From Caldisphaera lagunensis DSM 15908 (GTDB lineage Archaea > Thermoproteota > Thermoprotei_A > Sulfolobales > Acidilobaceae), in assembly GCF_000317795.1 (NCBI RefSeq), contig NC_019791.1, positions 558,001 through 622,000 of the forward strand: a DNA stretch of 64,000 bases, in the 5' to 3' direction. A model generated the notes under the pieces. The model saw only the letters and a list, made by a program, of their open reading frames with translations, ran no database searches and was not told the origin of the DNA. Both the position numbers and the translations under genes were made by a program. This document shows positions 35,054 through 44,289 of this stretch, piece by piece (the first letter of the stretch is position 1; each line of letters starts with the position of its first letter).

Positions 35054-35968
35054 TTATTGAGTTTTTTGTTTATCTGAATTTTTGTATGACAAAAGCTCCC
35101 TTAATATGCTATCTTTTAATTGCAACCAGTTTTGATCTTTAGGTACAGATATTTTAACTAAATATATTAAATAATTTTTATCGCTTTGTTCCGTTAAATA
35201 AAAGCTTGCCTTATCATCAAATTTACTTAATACTTTTTTTGCATGTAATTCAAATGCTTCCATATCGCTTATTGGTATTTCTACTCTAATAGAGCCAGTA
35301 AAGTTATCTTCCCATATCGTTTGATATTTGATAATACCCCCACCCAAAATATGGCTATTTGTTATCTTTAATTCATAGCCTTGATCTGTTATAATTGAAG
35401 ATGCAAATAAGCCAACTTCTACTACCTTTCCATCATATCCAGGTATTATATAATCTGGCGAGAAATATTTGTATCCTGGATTTGAAGCCCATTGATATGG
35501 TAAACGCCAATTTATTACCCTTACTCTTTCTCCAGGCTTAATAAATCCTGTTGTTAATATTAGTATTCCAGAAAATAAGTTATCTAAAGTAGGTTGCAGA
35601 GCATAACCTAAAACCAAACCTGTTACAGTACCTCCAAATAATGCTACCGTAGTGCTAATTTTTGTAAAAGCTATTACTGCTATGATAACTATAATATAAC
35701 CTACTATTTTTACAAGATTACCAACTGATAAAGATCTTTCCCTATATTTAGGAAATAAGCTTCTTATAATACCATTACCTATACTTCTAACTATTAACAA
35801 ACCCGCTGCTAAATAAAGAACATCTCTTACAACATACATGTACTCTTGTAATCTATGGATAAAAATTGCTAAAAAGTTAACAAACAGGTATATTGTTACA
35901 ACTATAGCGACTATTGAAATAATTTCTGCCAAGGTTCTGTTAAATGTTGAAATGGCCCTTCTTGAAAT
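35054..35968 (-). CDS. mscS: MscS-type mechanosensitive channel, probable AUU start
   Basis: About 304 residues from an ATT at 35968, or 292 from the TTG at 35932. The membrane helices are at about 20-100. The pore helix is LFGGTVTGLVLGYALQPTLDNLFSGILIL, followed by FIKPGERVRV, typical of MscS. It opens when the membrane is stretched. The stretch 35933-35968 codes SRRAISTFNRT, has no ATG/GTG/TTG start, and is preceded by GGGGAGG (35980-35974) and a TTTATAA box (36012-36005) about 25 bp before the expected transcript start. I take ATT as the start. The ATT alternative is an inference; the TTG lies directly inside the reading frame with no ribosome-binding site. Confidence 0.85.
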   Translation of the reverse strand: MSRRAISTFNRTLAEIISIVAIVVTIYLFVNFLAIFIHRLQEYMYVVRDVLYLAAGLLIVRSIGNGIIRSLFPKYRERSLSVGNLVKIVGYIIVIIAVIAFTKISTTVALFGGTVTGLVLGYALQPTLDNLFSGILILTTGFIKPGERVRVINWRLPYQWASNPGYKYFSPDYIIPGYDGKVVEVGLFASSIITDQGYELKITNSHILGGGIIKYQTIWEDNFTGSIRVEIPISDMEAFELHAKKVLSKFDDKASFYLTEQSDKNYLIYLVKISVPKDQNWLQLKDSILRELLSYKNSDKQKTQ

Positions 35969-35973
35969 TTTGT

Positions 35974-36012
35974 CCTCCCCAATAACAATATTATTTGTGT
36001 TGAATTATAAAG
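35974..36012 (-). promoter_or_regulatory. Promoter and Shine-Dalgarno of mscS
   Basis: The minus strand has a TATA-like CTTTATAATTC (36012-36003) and GGGGAGG (35980-35974). The spacing would put the transcript start about 14 nt before ATT 35968. There is no usable start codon between the SD and ATT. Confidence 0.6.
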
Positions 36013-36053
36013 CTATGTAGCATCTCACCCATTATTTTTAACTAGATGGGGGT

Positions 36054-36099
36054 TAAGGGGGCGAAAGTCCCCTTCCATGAGGGATGGATAGCCCCCTTA
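36054..36099. repeat. Nested inverted repeat with alternative pairings
   Basis: Outer stem TAAGGGGGC (36054-36062) pairs with GCCCCCTTA (36091-36099). Inside, TCCAT (36074-36078) pairs with ATGGA (36084-36088). AAGGGG (36055-36060) can instead pair with CCCCTT (36069-36074), so two mutually exclusive folds are possible. It lies between the mscS promoter and the tnpB relic, and could be a left end of that element or an RNA structure. Confidence 0.6.
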
Positions 36100-36149
36100 T
36101 AGAAGGATTTATTATAATTCATCAATTCTGGGAAAAATATTAGGCATTG

Positions 36150-36360
36150 GCTGAAAGCTCTAGGTCATACCCTAGGGACTGGGGATTAAGCCTGTGGAGA
36201 GCAAACCCTCCGTAACTCCTCCTTCCACACGGGATATAACGGAACGGTTCTGTTTGATGGAATACTGTGGGTGTAGGGAGATCGAGGTTACTCTAAGAAG
36301 CAGGAAATTCTCACCGCGAGGTGGGGATGCCCCATCAGAAAGGGCGGGATAGTCCACATA
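36150..36360 (+). pseudogene. Decayed tnpB 3' end / IS200-IS605 right-end relic
   Basis: From 36182 to the TAG at 36352 the plus strand reads a 57-codon open frame starting GIKPVESKPSVTPP and ending SPRGGDAPSERAG, which resembles the C-terminal tail of archaeal TnpB (KPVE...). The preceding bases read a plausible HWLKALGHT in another frame, indicating a frameshift, and no upstream tnpB body remains. The end has the hairpins CTCACC-GCGA-GGTGGG and GGGG-ATG-CCCC expected at a right end (omega-RNA region). The reverse-strand ORF 36172-36357 is its shadow. Confidence 0.5.
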
Positions 36361-37223
36361 ACTATACTAGAAGTAGAATAAACATTTAGGATCATAAGGT
36401 TAACCTTTTTTCAACCAAAAGAGGTTAAATTTCGGTTAACTCTACCATTCTTATGGAAAAAGTAGAGATAACTTCCTGTTAACTCTACTTATTTTTAAAT
36501 TTTTTATAATTTAAAAGTTGTTTTATAATATAATTTACTCATATCGTTCCTCTTATATAAAATTTTGGTAATACCTTGATTAGAGGTTTAACATAAAAAA
36601 AGAGTAGAAGATATAGCTAAAACAAATAGGTGCTAATATGAATTTAAGGAAGCGGTATTACCTAAGATCAAGTAATACCGCCAAGGAAGCGATCCATAAA
36701 CTTTTATTTTTTAGATATAGCATATACAATTAAATAATAGTTTATTAAATAAATAAAAAAATATAGTTTACTAGTAAATACACTAGTAAATTTATCAATT
36801 TATTGTTTAGCTATCAAATTAAAATTCATTAATTGCTACTGAAGCATAATTCATGAATTTTTATAAAACAATATTTAATCTTAATTTTTATTGATTATAT
36901 TAAAATATGTTAGAAACAATTCATGAATTTTTATTTGTTAATTAATTTGAAAATATTAATCAAATAATAGTGAATGAGACTTTTGATCTTTTTTACATTT
37001 CTTTAATATTCCTCATTTTTTGTAAACAATGAAAATTTTTTCTACAATAAAGGATGAGATTTCTATCAAAGACAAAAACATTACAACAAATGAAAGTCTA
37101 GCTAGAAAAAATCAGTCTTTTTTATATGTTTTATTAAGATTTTGAATGTTTCTTAAAGCTTGGAAATGTTTATATAATGAAGGAGACATATTTCTTCTTA
37201 TTTCTAAAAACTTTTTATTAAAG
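36361..37223. other. AT-rich gene-free region with repeats
   Basis: Contents: GTTAACTCTAC at 36435-36445 and 36478-36488 with a near-inverse GTAGAGATAAC at 36462-36472 between them; a perfect 10-bp stem GCGGTATTAC/GTAATACCGC (36652-36661, 36672-36681) flanked by AAGGAAGCG direct repeats (36646-36654, 36683-36691); and a 17-bp direct repeat AATTCATGAATTTTTAT (about 36849-36865 and 36920-36936). No coding, rRNA, tRNA or ORB-type origin motif is seen. Confidence 0.6.
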
Positions 37224-38090
37224 TTATTTTATGCTAACTAACGCAGCTCCTATGCTTGCTAATATAGCAGCTATCCAATGATATTTTTTAGGCCTTTTTT
37301 CTCCAACACCAAATGCTAATAAAATGAAGGTTGCAACAACAGGTCTTATGTTTTGTAATGGAGCAACAACACTTGCCTCTGCAGTTAGCAATGCAATATA
37401 TCTCATAACTTGTCCTGCTGCAGCTGAATTGCTCATTAAAAGGAGAGGTATTAGCAGATCCTTTATTTCTTTTTTACTTATAGGATTTCTTTTAAAACCT
37501 ATAAAACTAAATGATAAACCAGATAGATAGGCTATAAGCGTGCCTAAAACAGGTTGTCCTCCGCTTTGATCTCCTATCTTAATAAGAATGACAGCTATGG
37601 CTATTGATAAACCAGTTATAAGCCCAAATAATATACCAGATAATGATATTTCTGATTTAAATCCACCAGAAGCAATATAAACACTTATCATTATTAAGAT
37701 AACTCCTATTGCCATAATATAAGTAACATGTTCATTTAATATAAGCCAACCCATTATAAAACCAAACAAAGCACTTGTACTAGATAATATACTTCCTCCA
37801 CTAGAACTTAATCTGGATATTGATGCATAAAGAGAAGTTCTTCCAATAGTAAAGTTAACTAAACCAGCAAATATGTATACTATAAATGCCTTTAATGTCA
37901 TAGTAAATCTTCCAACAGGAAATAATAAAGAAATCATTATAATAGGTAAACCAAATAATAATGATATAAACGTTAATGACATAGAATTATTTCCCTTTAC
38001 CTTTAATTTTGCAATTGCATCATTAATTGCAAATCCTATACCTGATCCTAATGCTAATGCAACAGCTAGCCCATAACTTATTAATGCCAA
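37224..38090 (-). CDS. EamA-type drug/metabolite transporter
   Basis: 288 residues forming about ten membrane helices in two EamA repeats (1-140: ALALGSGIGFAINDAIAKL..., WLILNEHVTYIMAIGVILIMISVYIASGG; 150-288: FGLITGLSIAIAVILIKIG..., AALLTAEASVVAPLQNIRPVVATFILLAFGV). The length and the end VSIK fit the DMT family; the substrate is unknown. The gene lies divergent to nothing obvious, and 47 bp downstream of the ArsR-type regulator on the same strand, so co-expression with merR is possible. Confidence 0.88.
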   Translation of the reverse strand: MALISYGLAVALALGSGIGFAINDAIAKLKVKGNNSMSLTFISLLFGLPIIMISLLFPVGRFTMTLKAFIVYIFAGLVNFTIGRTSLYASISRLSSSGGSILSSTSALFGFIMGWLILNEHVTYIMAIGVILIMISVYIASGGFKSEISLSGILFGLITGLSIAIAVILIKIGDQSGGQPVLGTLIAYLSGLSFSFIGFKRNPISKKEIKDLLIPLLLMSNSAAAGQVMRYIALLTAEASVVAPLQNIRPVVATFILLAFGVGEKRPKKYHWIAAILASIGAALVSIK

Positions 38091-38137
38091 TTCTAATCAA
38101 TTTTATTTTTATAATAGTGGTTATTAAGTTTATTTAT

Positions 38138-38518
38138 CTATAATATTTTCTCTTCTTCCTTCTTCTCTTCTTTTATTATATCACAAGAAAGGATTGATTT
38201 GCTATAAGATTCTACATGATTTATCGCAAATTTAATTATTTTTTTAACATTATCCCCATTAATTTCATATAAAGAGAACTTACCTTTCTTTTCTAATTTA
38301 ACAACTCCGCAATTCTTTAAACAAGATAAATGATGTGAGACTAAGGATTGATTTTTGTTTATTCCATTTGCTATTTCTTGCACGGTTCCTACATTTTTTT
38401 CAAGAAGATAAAAAACTATTTCTAGCCTTGTTTTGTCTGATAATGCAGAAAAGAATGATTCGAGCTCTATTAATATGGGATCATTTTTATTTATACTTAA
38501 GTTACTCATCTTTATCAT
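38138..38518 (-). CDS. merR: ArsR-family repressor of the mer locus
   Basis: 126 residues with the ArsR winged helix: SALSDKTRLEIVFYLLEKNVGTVQEIANGINKNQSLVSHHLSCLKNCGVVKLEKKGKFSLY. Cysteines at SHHLSCLKNCG and near the end (SILSCD) could bind metal. Sulfolobus MerR is of this ArsR type and not the bacterial MerR type. A TATA box on the minus strand (around 38543-38549) lies about 25 bp from the start, so the transcript is probably leaderless, starting at the MIKM methionine. It is divergent from merH with a 92-bp gap that contains a palindrome. Confidence 0.8.
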   Translation of the reverse strand: MIKMSNLSINKNDPILIELESFFSALSDKTRLEIVFYLLEKNVGTVQEIANGINKNQSLVSHHLSCLKNCGVVKLEKKGKFSLYEINGDNVKKIIKFAINHVESYSKSILSCDIIKEEKKEEEKIL

Positions 38519-38610
38519 CGATATAATAGTTTATATGCAGAGTTTATAAACACATATATGAACAGTTATTCATATGTAAATTTATAAAGATAAACCAATT
38601 TATAAAAATA
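38519..38610. promoter_or_regulatory. Divergent mer promoter/operator
   Basis: An inverted repeat ATATGAA-N6-TTCATAT (38556-38575) lies between two TATA-like boxes (TTTATAAAC near 38543-38549 for merR, AATTTATAAAG near 38578-38588 for merH). The TATA of merH is about 25 bp before ATG 38611, so both genes look leaderless. The palindrome may be the MerR operator. Confidence 0.65.
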
Positions 38611-38790
38611 ATGGCGAGAAAGTTGAGAATGAATTTAAGGATAAATGATATAGAAGGTAAGGTTTGTGAAAGCTGTGGTAAACCATTAACTGTTGAAGAT
38701 GTTTATGCGAGAAAAATAGGAAATGAAATTCATTATTTCTGTTGTTCCCATTGTGCAGATGCCTTTGAAAGAAAAATGAAACAAGGATGA
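38611..38790 (+). CDS. merH: MerH, TRASH-domain metallochaperone
   Basis: Short ORF of 59 residues (38611-38790). It contains the TRASH-type cysteine pattern: VCESCGKPL, then HYFCCSHCADAFERK, matching MerH of Sulfolobus, which carries Hg(II) to MerA or MerR. The leaderless start at 38611 is chosen from the TATA box at 38578-38588; an inframe ATG at 38629 is an alternative. It precedes merA by 13 bp, and merA has a GATGAGGA ribosome-binding site inside that gap. Confidence 0.85.
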   Translation: MARKLRMNLRINDIEGKVCESCGKPLTVEDVYARKIGNEIHYFCCSHCADAFERKMKQG

Positions 38791-38803
38791 TGAGGATTTT
38801 AAT

Positions 38804-40156
38804 ATGAAAGATTTGGTAATAATAGGTTATGGTGCAGCAGGATTTGCTGCATTAATAAAGGCAAACGAACTAAATGTAAAGCCAGTATTGATTGGGGAAG
38901 GTCCTATAGGAGGAACTTGCGTAAACGTTGGTTGTGTACCAAGCAAGAAATTATTAAGCATTGGAGAAATTTATTATAAATCAAGAAAACATCTAAAACT
39001 TAATATTTATCCCCCATTTTTTGAAACATTTAAAGAAAAAGATAATTTGGTCTCAAATCTAAGAAAAATGAAATATGAAGATGTAATCTCATCGTCAGAT
39101 GTAGAATTAATTGAAGGTAAAGCAAAATTTATTTCTCCTCATGAAGTTAAAGTTGGGAATAAAATAATTGAAGGTAAAAAGTTTATAATTGCAACTGGAT
39201 CATCTCCGAAAATTCCAAGAATACCTGGCTTAGATAAAATAGGGTATTGGACAAATAATGAAGCACTATCTCCTGATAGGAAAATCGATTCTTTAGCTAT
39301 AATAGGAGGAGGTCCTTTGGGTTTAGAGTTTGCTCAAATGTATAAAAGGTTAGGAGTTGATGTTATTGTTTTAGAAGCATTACCAGTTTTGTTATATGGC
39401 TGGGAGCCTGAAATATCATTAGAAGCAGAAAAAATTTTAGAAAATGAAGGGATTTCAGTTGTGACTAATGTGAATATAAAAGAGATTAAAAAAGGTAGTG
39501 GAAAGGTAATAGTTACAAATAAAGGAGAAGTAGAGGTCGATGAAATACTTGTTGCTACCGGAAGAAAACCAAACACAGATTTAGACTTAGAAAAAGCTAA
39601 TGTTGATTTAAACGAAAATAAAGGAATTAAGGTTGATGAGGAATTGAGGACGAGCAATAAAGATATTTATGCAGCTGGTGATGTAATAGGGAGTAAGATG
39701 CTTGAGGCATTAGCTGGAAAACAAGGAACAGTTGCTGCTGAAAATGCCTTATTAGATTCGCATAAAAAAATAGATATGTTAAGCGTTCCTCAAGTAGTCT
39801 TTTTGCAACCTAACATTGCAAGTGTTGGCTTAACTGAGGCTGAAGCAGAAAAGATCTATAGGATTGAGACTAGTAAAATCATGATGGAGGATTTACCAAA
39901 AGCAAATATATTGGGAGAAAATGAAGGTTTTATAAAAATGATAATTGAAGAAGAAACAAAAAAGATCTTGGGAGTTCATTTGGTTAGCGAAAATGGGGCT
40001 GAAATAATTAATGAAGCTTCTTTAGCAATTAAAATGAGAGCAAATATAAATGATTTAATAGATACTATTCATGTATTTCCAACAATGGGGGAAGCTATTA
40101 GATTAGCTGCATTAAGCTTTATATCAGATATAAAAAAGATGAGCTGTTGTGTTTAA
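38804..40156 (+). CDS. merA: Mercuric reductase
   Basis: 450 residues. FAD motif IIGYGAAGFAAL, redox disulfide GGTCVNVGCVPSKK (Cys39, Cys44), NAD motif AIIGGGPLGLEFAQ, FAD motif DIYAAGDV, and the C-terminal MSCCV pair (448-449) that distinguishes MerA from dihydrolipoamide dehydrogenase. There is no N-terminal NmerA domain. It reduces Hg(II) to volatile Hg(0) with NADPH in the cytoplasm. With merH and the ArsR-type regulator it forms a complete archaeal mer locus. It differs from the enzyme at 1-288, which lacks the MerA-type redox motif. Confidence 0.92.
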   Translation: MKDLVIIGYGAAGFAALIKANELNVKPVLIGEGPIGGTCVNVGCVPSKKLLSIGEIYYKSRKHLKLNIYPPFFETFKEKDNLVSNLRKMKYEDVISSSDVELIEGKAKFISPHEVKVGNKIIEGKKFIIATGSSPKIPRIPGLDKIGYWTNNEALSPDRKIDSLAIIGGGPLGLEFAQMYKRLGVDVIVLEALPVLLYGWEPEISLEAEKILENEGISVVTNVNIKEIKKGSGKVIVTNKGEVEVDEILVATGRKPNTDLDLEKANVDLNENKGIKVDEELRTSNKDIYAAGDVIGSKMLEALAGKQGTVAAENALLDSHKKIDMLSVPQVVFLQPNIASVGLTEAEAEKIYRIETSKIMMEDLPKANILGENEGFIKMIIEEETKKILGVHLVSENGAEIINEASLAIKMRANINDLIDTIHVFPTMGEAIRLAALSFISDIKKMSCCV

Positions 40157-40207
40157 CTTGATAAAGAAACGTTAATCCATTTTCATCTGATTTTTCGAAT
40201 TTCATTT

Positions 40208-40294
40208 TATGATAAGCTTCCCGCTAACTTTACCAGGAATTATAGCAGTGTTTTTAATATTATGGATGGCCTCTTGGGATGAATTTACATTTGT
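40208..40294 (-). pseudogene. Possible remnant of a zinc alcohol dehydrogenase C-terminus
   Basis: The minus strand reads VNSSQEAIHNIKNTAIIPGKVSGKLIIK then a stop, a pattern like the end of a medium-chain dehydrogenase (EA...GKxxGKxVI). The upstream frame is soon broken by a stop. The region 40157-40477 has no other gene; a promoter for hyuA is presumed near its end. The short match makes this a tentative call. Confidence 0.3.
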
Positions 40295-40477
40295 TTATCA
40301 GAATTACGCTTTATACACACATGGTTGTATTTGATAATATTTCCCCAAGATTAAAGCGCTTACCTAAAATGAATAGAAATACTGTTATAATATTGAAGCT
40401 TAGCATTTCTAAAAATCTTGATATAAATCCACATATTTTTTAACTTTATTTTTTATAGTAATTTGTGGGATTTGGAA

Positions 40478-42457
40478 ATGGAGGATATACTGGTAGGAGT
40501 AGATGTTGGTGGGACTTTTACAGATGCGATATATATTGATTCGAATGGATACATAAGTGTTTCTAAGGTTTCTACAACCCCGACAAAGCCAGAGATAGGA
40601 ATTGCTAATGCATTAAGGCAATTAGTAAAAGGTAACAAAATACAAGAATTGCTCCATGCTACCACAATTGCTACAAATGCAATATTGGGTCAAGTAGGTT
40701 TAGAATTGCCTAATATTGCGTTGCTAGTAACATATGGATTTAGAGATATAATAGAGATTGGAAGACAAAATAGGCCAAAGTTGTATGATTTGTTTTTTAC
40801 TAAACCAAAACCATTAGTTTCTAGAAAGTACAGATATGAGATTAAAGAAAGGACTAACGTTGATGGAAAAATAATTAAAGGTATCGATGAAAGAGAAATA
40901 ATTGAAATAGCTAATGAAATGCTGAAAAACAAAATAGAAAGTGTGGCAATTTCATATCTCCACTCGTATATAAATCCAGAAAATGAAATCAAAAGTAAAG
41001 AAATATTAAGCAAATATTTTAAATACATAACTATTTCTCATGATATTGCTCCTGAACCCAGAGAATATGAGAGGACCTCAACAACTGTTGTTAATGCAGC
41101 ATTAAGACCTATAGTTTCTAGGTATATAGAGATGTTATCATCATCTTTAGAAGAATTTAGCCCAGAAAAAATTTATATAATGTCAAGTTCTGGGGGTCTG
41201 GTTGATACAGGTGATGCCTCTCAAAGGCCAGTACAAATGATAGAATCAGGTCCAGCTGCTGGAGCTATTGCGGCTGCAGAGTTATCAAAAATGCTCTCAA
41301 TAAAAAATTCAATAGGATTTGACATGGGAGGGACAACAGCGAAGGCCAGCGCCATAATTAATGGTAAGCTTGAAATAACAACAGAATATGAAGTTGGAGG
41401 AGAAGCACATCATGGAAGAACAGTTAAAGGCTCAGGCTATCCAGTTAGGTTTCCATTTATTGATTTAGCAGAGGTATCTGCAGGAGGAGGTACAGTTATT
41501 TGGAGGGATGAAGCAAACGCATTAAGAGTAGGCCCAATAAGCGTTGGAGCCGATCCTGGACCAGCATCCTACGGTAAAGGGGGGGATAAGCCATCAATCA
41601 CAGATGCCAATTTCTTTTTAGGTAGGATAGGAAATAAGTTAGCTGGTGGAGAAGTTAATTTAAACTTGGATTTAGCTAAAAAGGCGTTATCAAAAATTGG
41701 TGATCCTGAAGAAGTATCTATTTCAGCATTAGAATTAATAAACTTGGAAATGGCTAGAGCTGTTAGATTAGTAACAGTAGAAAGGGGCTTGGATCCCTCA
41801 TCATTTTCAATCATAGCATTTGGTGGAGCAGGACCACAGCACGCTGCTATGTTAGCTGAAGAATTAGGTTCTCAAGAAGTTATTGTCCCCCCAGAACCAG
41901 GATTATTTAGTGCTTTAGGTTTATTAATGGCAGATTCAAGGTTTGAGGCAAGGGTTGCGTTTCCCAAAGATTTACAAGAATCTTTTGAAAAATTAGAAAA
42001 AGATTTGATAAAAAAGGTTGGAAAAATAGATTATTTTATTAGATTATTAGATGTTAGATATAAGGGTCAAGGATATGAGTTAACTATTAATGCACCAGAA
42101 AATTTAGATAAAGAATCCATAGAAAAAATCTTTTCTTCTATTCATTATAATACGTATGGATTTGTTTTAGATAGGCCAATAGAGATAGTCATGGCTAGAA
42201 TTTTTGGAATAAAGGTTAGACCAAAACCTAAATTAGGAGAAGCAAAAGAGAATATTGAACCAAAAGAGAAAACGTTTAGAAAGGCATATATAAGCAAATC
42301 GTGGGATGAAATTCCTGTTTATGATAGGGATTCATTACCAAAGGGCTTTAAAATTGATGGCCCAGCAATTATAGATGAATATAGCTCAACAATAGTGATT
42401 CCAAAGGGTTGGAGAGGGGAAGTTGGTTCTTATAGAACAGTTATTTTAAGGAGGTGA
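40478..42457 (+). CDS. hyuA: Hydantoinase/oxoprolinase HyuA-type subunit
   Basis: About 659 residues from ATG 40478 (a TTG at 40463 also lies in frame). The ATP-binding fold is seen: [16 protein letters not shown] at the N-terminus, [52 protein letters not shown], and the C-terminal domain [21 protein letters not shown]-dependent hydrolysis of hydantoins or 5-oxoproline, or acetone carboxylation, are all carried out by relatives. It ends 5 bases before the start of hyuB, so the two subunits are likely co-translated and form a complex. Confidence 0.87.
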   Translation: MEDILVGVDVGGTFTDAIYIDSNGYISVSKVSTTPTKPEIGIANALRQLVKGNKIQELLHATTIATNAILGQVGLELPNIALLVTYGFRDIIEIGRQNRPKLYDLFFTKPKPLVSRKYRYEIKERTNVDGKIIKGIDEREIIEIANEMLKNKIESVAISYLHSYINPENEIKSKEILSKYFKYITISHDIAPEPREYERTSTTVVNAALRPIVSRYIEMLSSSLEEFSPEKIYIMSSSGGLVDTGDASQRPVQMIESGPAAGAIAAAELSKMLSIKNSIGFDMGGTTAKASAIINGKLEITTEYEVGGEAHHGRTVKGSGYPVRFPFIDLAEVSAGGGTVIWRDEANALRVGPISVGADPGPASYGKGGDKPSITDANFFLGRIGNKLAGGEVNLNLDLAKKALSKIGDPEEVSISALELINLEMARAVRLVTVERGLDPSSFSIIAFGGAGPQHAAMLAEELGSQEVIVPPEPGLFSALGLLMADSRFEARVAFPKDLQESFEKLEKDLIKKVGKIDYFIRLLDVRYKGQGYELTINAPENLDKESIEKIFSSIHYNTYGFVLDRPIEIVMARIFGIKVRPKPKLGEAKENIEPKEKTFRKAYISKSWDEIPVYDRDSLPKGFKIDGPAIIDEYSSTIVIPKGWRGEVGSYRTVILRR

Positions 42458-42462
42458 AGATC

Positions 42463-44025
42463 ATGGTTTCATGGGAAATAATTCATAGGGCGACATCTTT
42501 TATATCAGAAGAGATGGGTGTTGCATTAAGAAGGTCTGCTTTATCTCCAAATATAAGAGAAAGAGCTGATCATAGCTGTGCAATAATTGATTCCAATCAG
42601 AGAATTGTTGCTCAAGCAGAACACATACCAGTTCATTTGGGATCATTAAGAGTTGGGATAAGAAATTTATTAAATTATTTAGAAAAAGAAAATGTAGAAT
42701 TAAATGAAGGAGATATGATATTTGCAAATGATCCTTATTTAACTGGGACACATCTAAATGATGTAACAGTTATATCAGGGATTTATTATAATGGAAGATT
42801 AATAGGATATGCAGCAAACAAAGCTCATCATGTAGATATCGGAGGACCTGTTTTTGGTAGCATTAATCCTCAAGCGACAACAATATATGAAGAAGGAGAA
42901 ATAGTACCTCCAGTAAAGTTAGTAGAAAAGGGTAAAATAAGAGATGATATATTGAAGATGTTTTTATCAAATGTAAAATCACCATTAACTAACGAAGGTG
43001 ATCTAAAAGCACAAATATCTGCAAATCTAACAGGGGTTAAAAGAGTAAAGGAGTTAATAGATAAATATGGTCTTGAGCAAACTATTGATGGATGGGACAA
43101 TTCAATAAAATATGGTAGGGAAATGGCTTTAAAAGAAATATCTTCATGGCCTAAAGGAGAATTTGATGCTGAAGATTACCTAGAAACTAGTCAAGAAGTT
43201 TCTGATTTGATAAGCATTTATGTTAATGTAAAGATATCTGAAGATGGTGTTTATATATCATATCCTAGATTGATAAAACAACTTAGAAAACCTCTGAATG
43301 CAGTATTTGGGGTAACATTTGCAGCATCATCATTTGCTATTAGATCTTTAATGAAAGAAGATGTACCAACAAATGAAGGTCTGTATTCTACAATAAATGT
43401 TACTGCAGAAGAAGGAACAATACTTAATGCAAAGCCGCCAGCACCTGTATCTGGAGGGAATCTAGAGACAAGCCAAAGAATAGTTGATGTAATTTTATTG
43501 GCTTTATCTAAGGCTATGCCTAACAGAATTCCAGCAGCCTCATCTGGTACTATGATGAATATAATGCTTGGTGGTTACGATAAAGACGGTAGACCATGGG
43601 CTTATTATGAGACAATTGGAGGAGGTAGTGGGGGTAGGCCAAATGGTGATGGCATATCTGGAGTTCATACTAATATGACTAATACTATGAATACTCCCAT
43701 AGAAATAACGGAGTCCACATATCCGATGTTATTTACTTCTTATAAAATAAGAGATGGTAGTGGAGGAGATGGTAAATATAAAGGCGGAGATGGGATAATA
43801 CGATCATTTAAGGTATTATATCCAGCTAGGTTAGCTGTAATGGCAAGTAGATTTTTCACTAACCCTTATGGCTTATATGGTGGAAAGCCTGGAAAACCTT
43901 CGAAGCTTACTATAATTAGAAAAGATGGAAGGATAGAAGATTTAAAGCCAATGTCTGTCGTAGAGCTATTTGCTGATGATGAAGTAATAATAGAAACACC
44001 GGGCGGCGGAGGATACGGAAAGTAG
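42463..44025 (+). CDS. hyuB: Hydantoinase/oxoprolinase HyuB-type subunit
   Basis: About 520 residues starting ATG 42463, because GGAGGTGA (overlapping the hyuA stop) precedes it; a GTG 9 bases upstream is possible. It has EIIHRATSFISEEMGVALRRSALSPNIRERADHS, AEHIPVHLGSLRVGI, NDPYLTGTHLNDVTVISGIYY, HHVDIGGPVFGS, and the glycine-rich end ETPGGGGYG. It is the catalytic or metal-binding partner of HyuA. The terminal GGGGYG is typical of the family. Confidence 0.87.
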   Translation: MVSWEIIHRATSFISEEMGVALRRSALSPNIRERADHSCAIIDSNQRIVAQAEHIPVHLGSLRVGIRNLLNYLEKENVELNEGDMIFANDPYLTGTHLNDVTVISGIYYNGRLIGYAANKAHHVDIGGPVFGSINPQATTIYEEGEIVPPVKLVEKGKIRDDILKMFLSNVKSPLTNEGDLKAQISANLTGVKRVKELIDKYGLEQTIDGWDNSIKYGREMALKEISSWPKGEFDAEDYLETSQEVSDLISIYVNVKISEDGVYISYPRLIKQLRKPLNAVFGVTFAASSFAIRSLMKEDVPTNEGLYSTINVTAEEGTILNAKPPAPVSGGNLETSQRIVDVILLALSKAMPNRIPAASSGTMMNIMLGGYDKDGRPWAYYETIGGGSGGRPNGDGISGVHTNMTNTMNTPIEITESTYPMLFTSYKIRDGSGGDGKYKGGDGIIRSFKVLYPARLAVMASRFFTNPYGLYGGKPGKPSKLTIIRKDGRIEDLKPMSVVELFADDEVIIETPGGGGYGK

Positions 44026-44289
44026 TTTTATAGTTTAAAATCCTATTTTAAATGATTTTAACATTTTTAGTTTTAGCAAATCTTTTCTTAAGGATAAGGA
44101 AACTAATATGAGAGGATCAATTAAGAAATAGAACAATTGTTAACCTTTTAAATTGATTTTTCATAAAGATTAAGAATTGATTTAAATATTTTAATAATAT
44201 AATTTTATAAAATAATATTTTAATAATAAAAAATATATAAATCTTTGGAAAAGCTTTTATATTCCAGCTTATTAAATTTTTTGTGACAG

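Noticed and set aside
36172-36357. 61-aa minus-strand ORF over the tnpB relic
   Set aside because: It is antisense to the KPVE-type TnpB tail, and its composition reflects the reversed hairpin region. No ribosome-binding site supports it.
36110-36360. RNase P RNA or SRP RNA in the 36 kb gene desert
   Set aside because: None of the universally conserved core sequences was found; the TnpB-tail reading and right-end hairpins explain it better.
36691-37223. Replication origin in the AT-rich desert
   Set aside because: No ORB-like elements or cdc6/orc1 gene nearby; AT-richness alone is not evidence.
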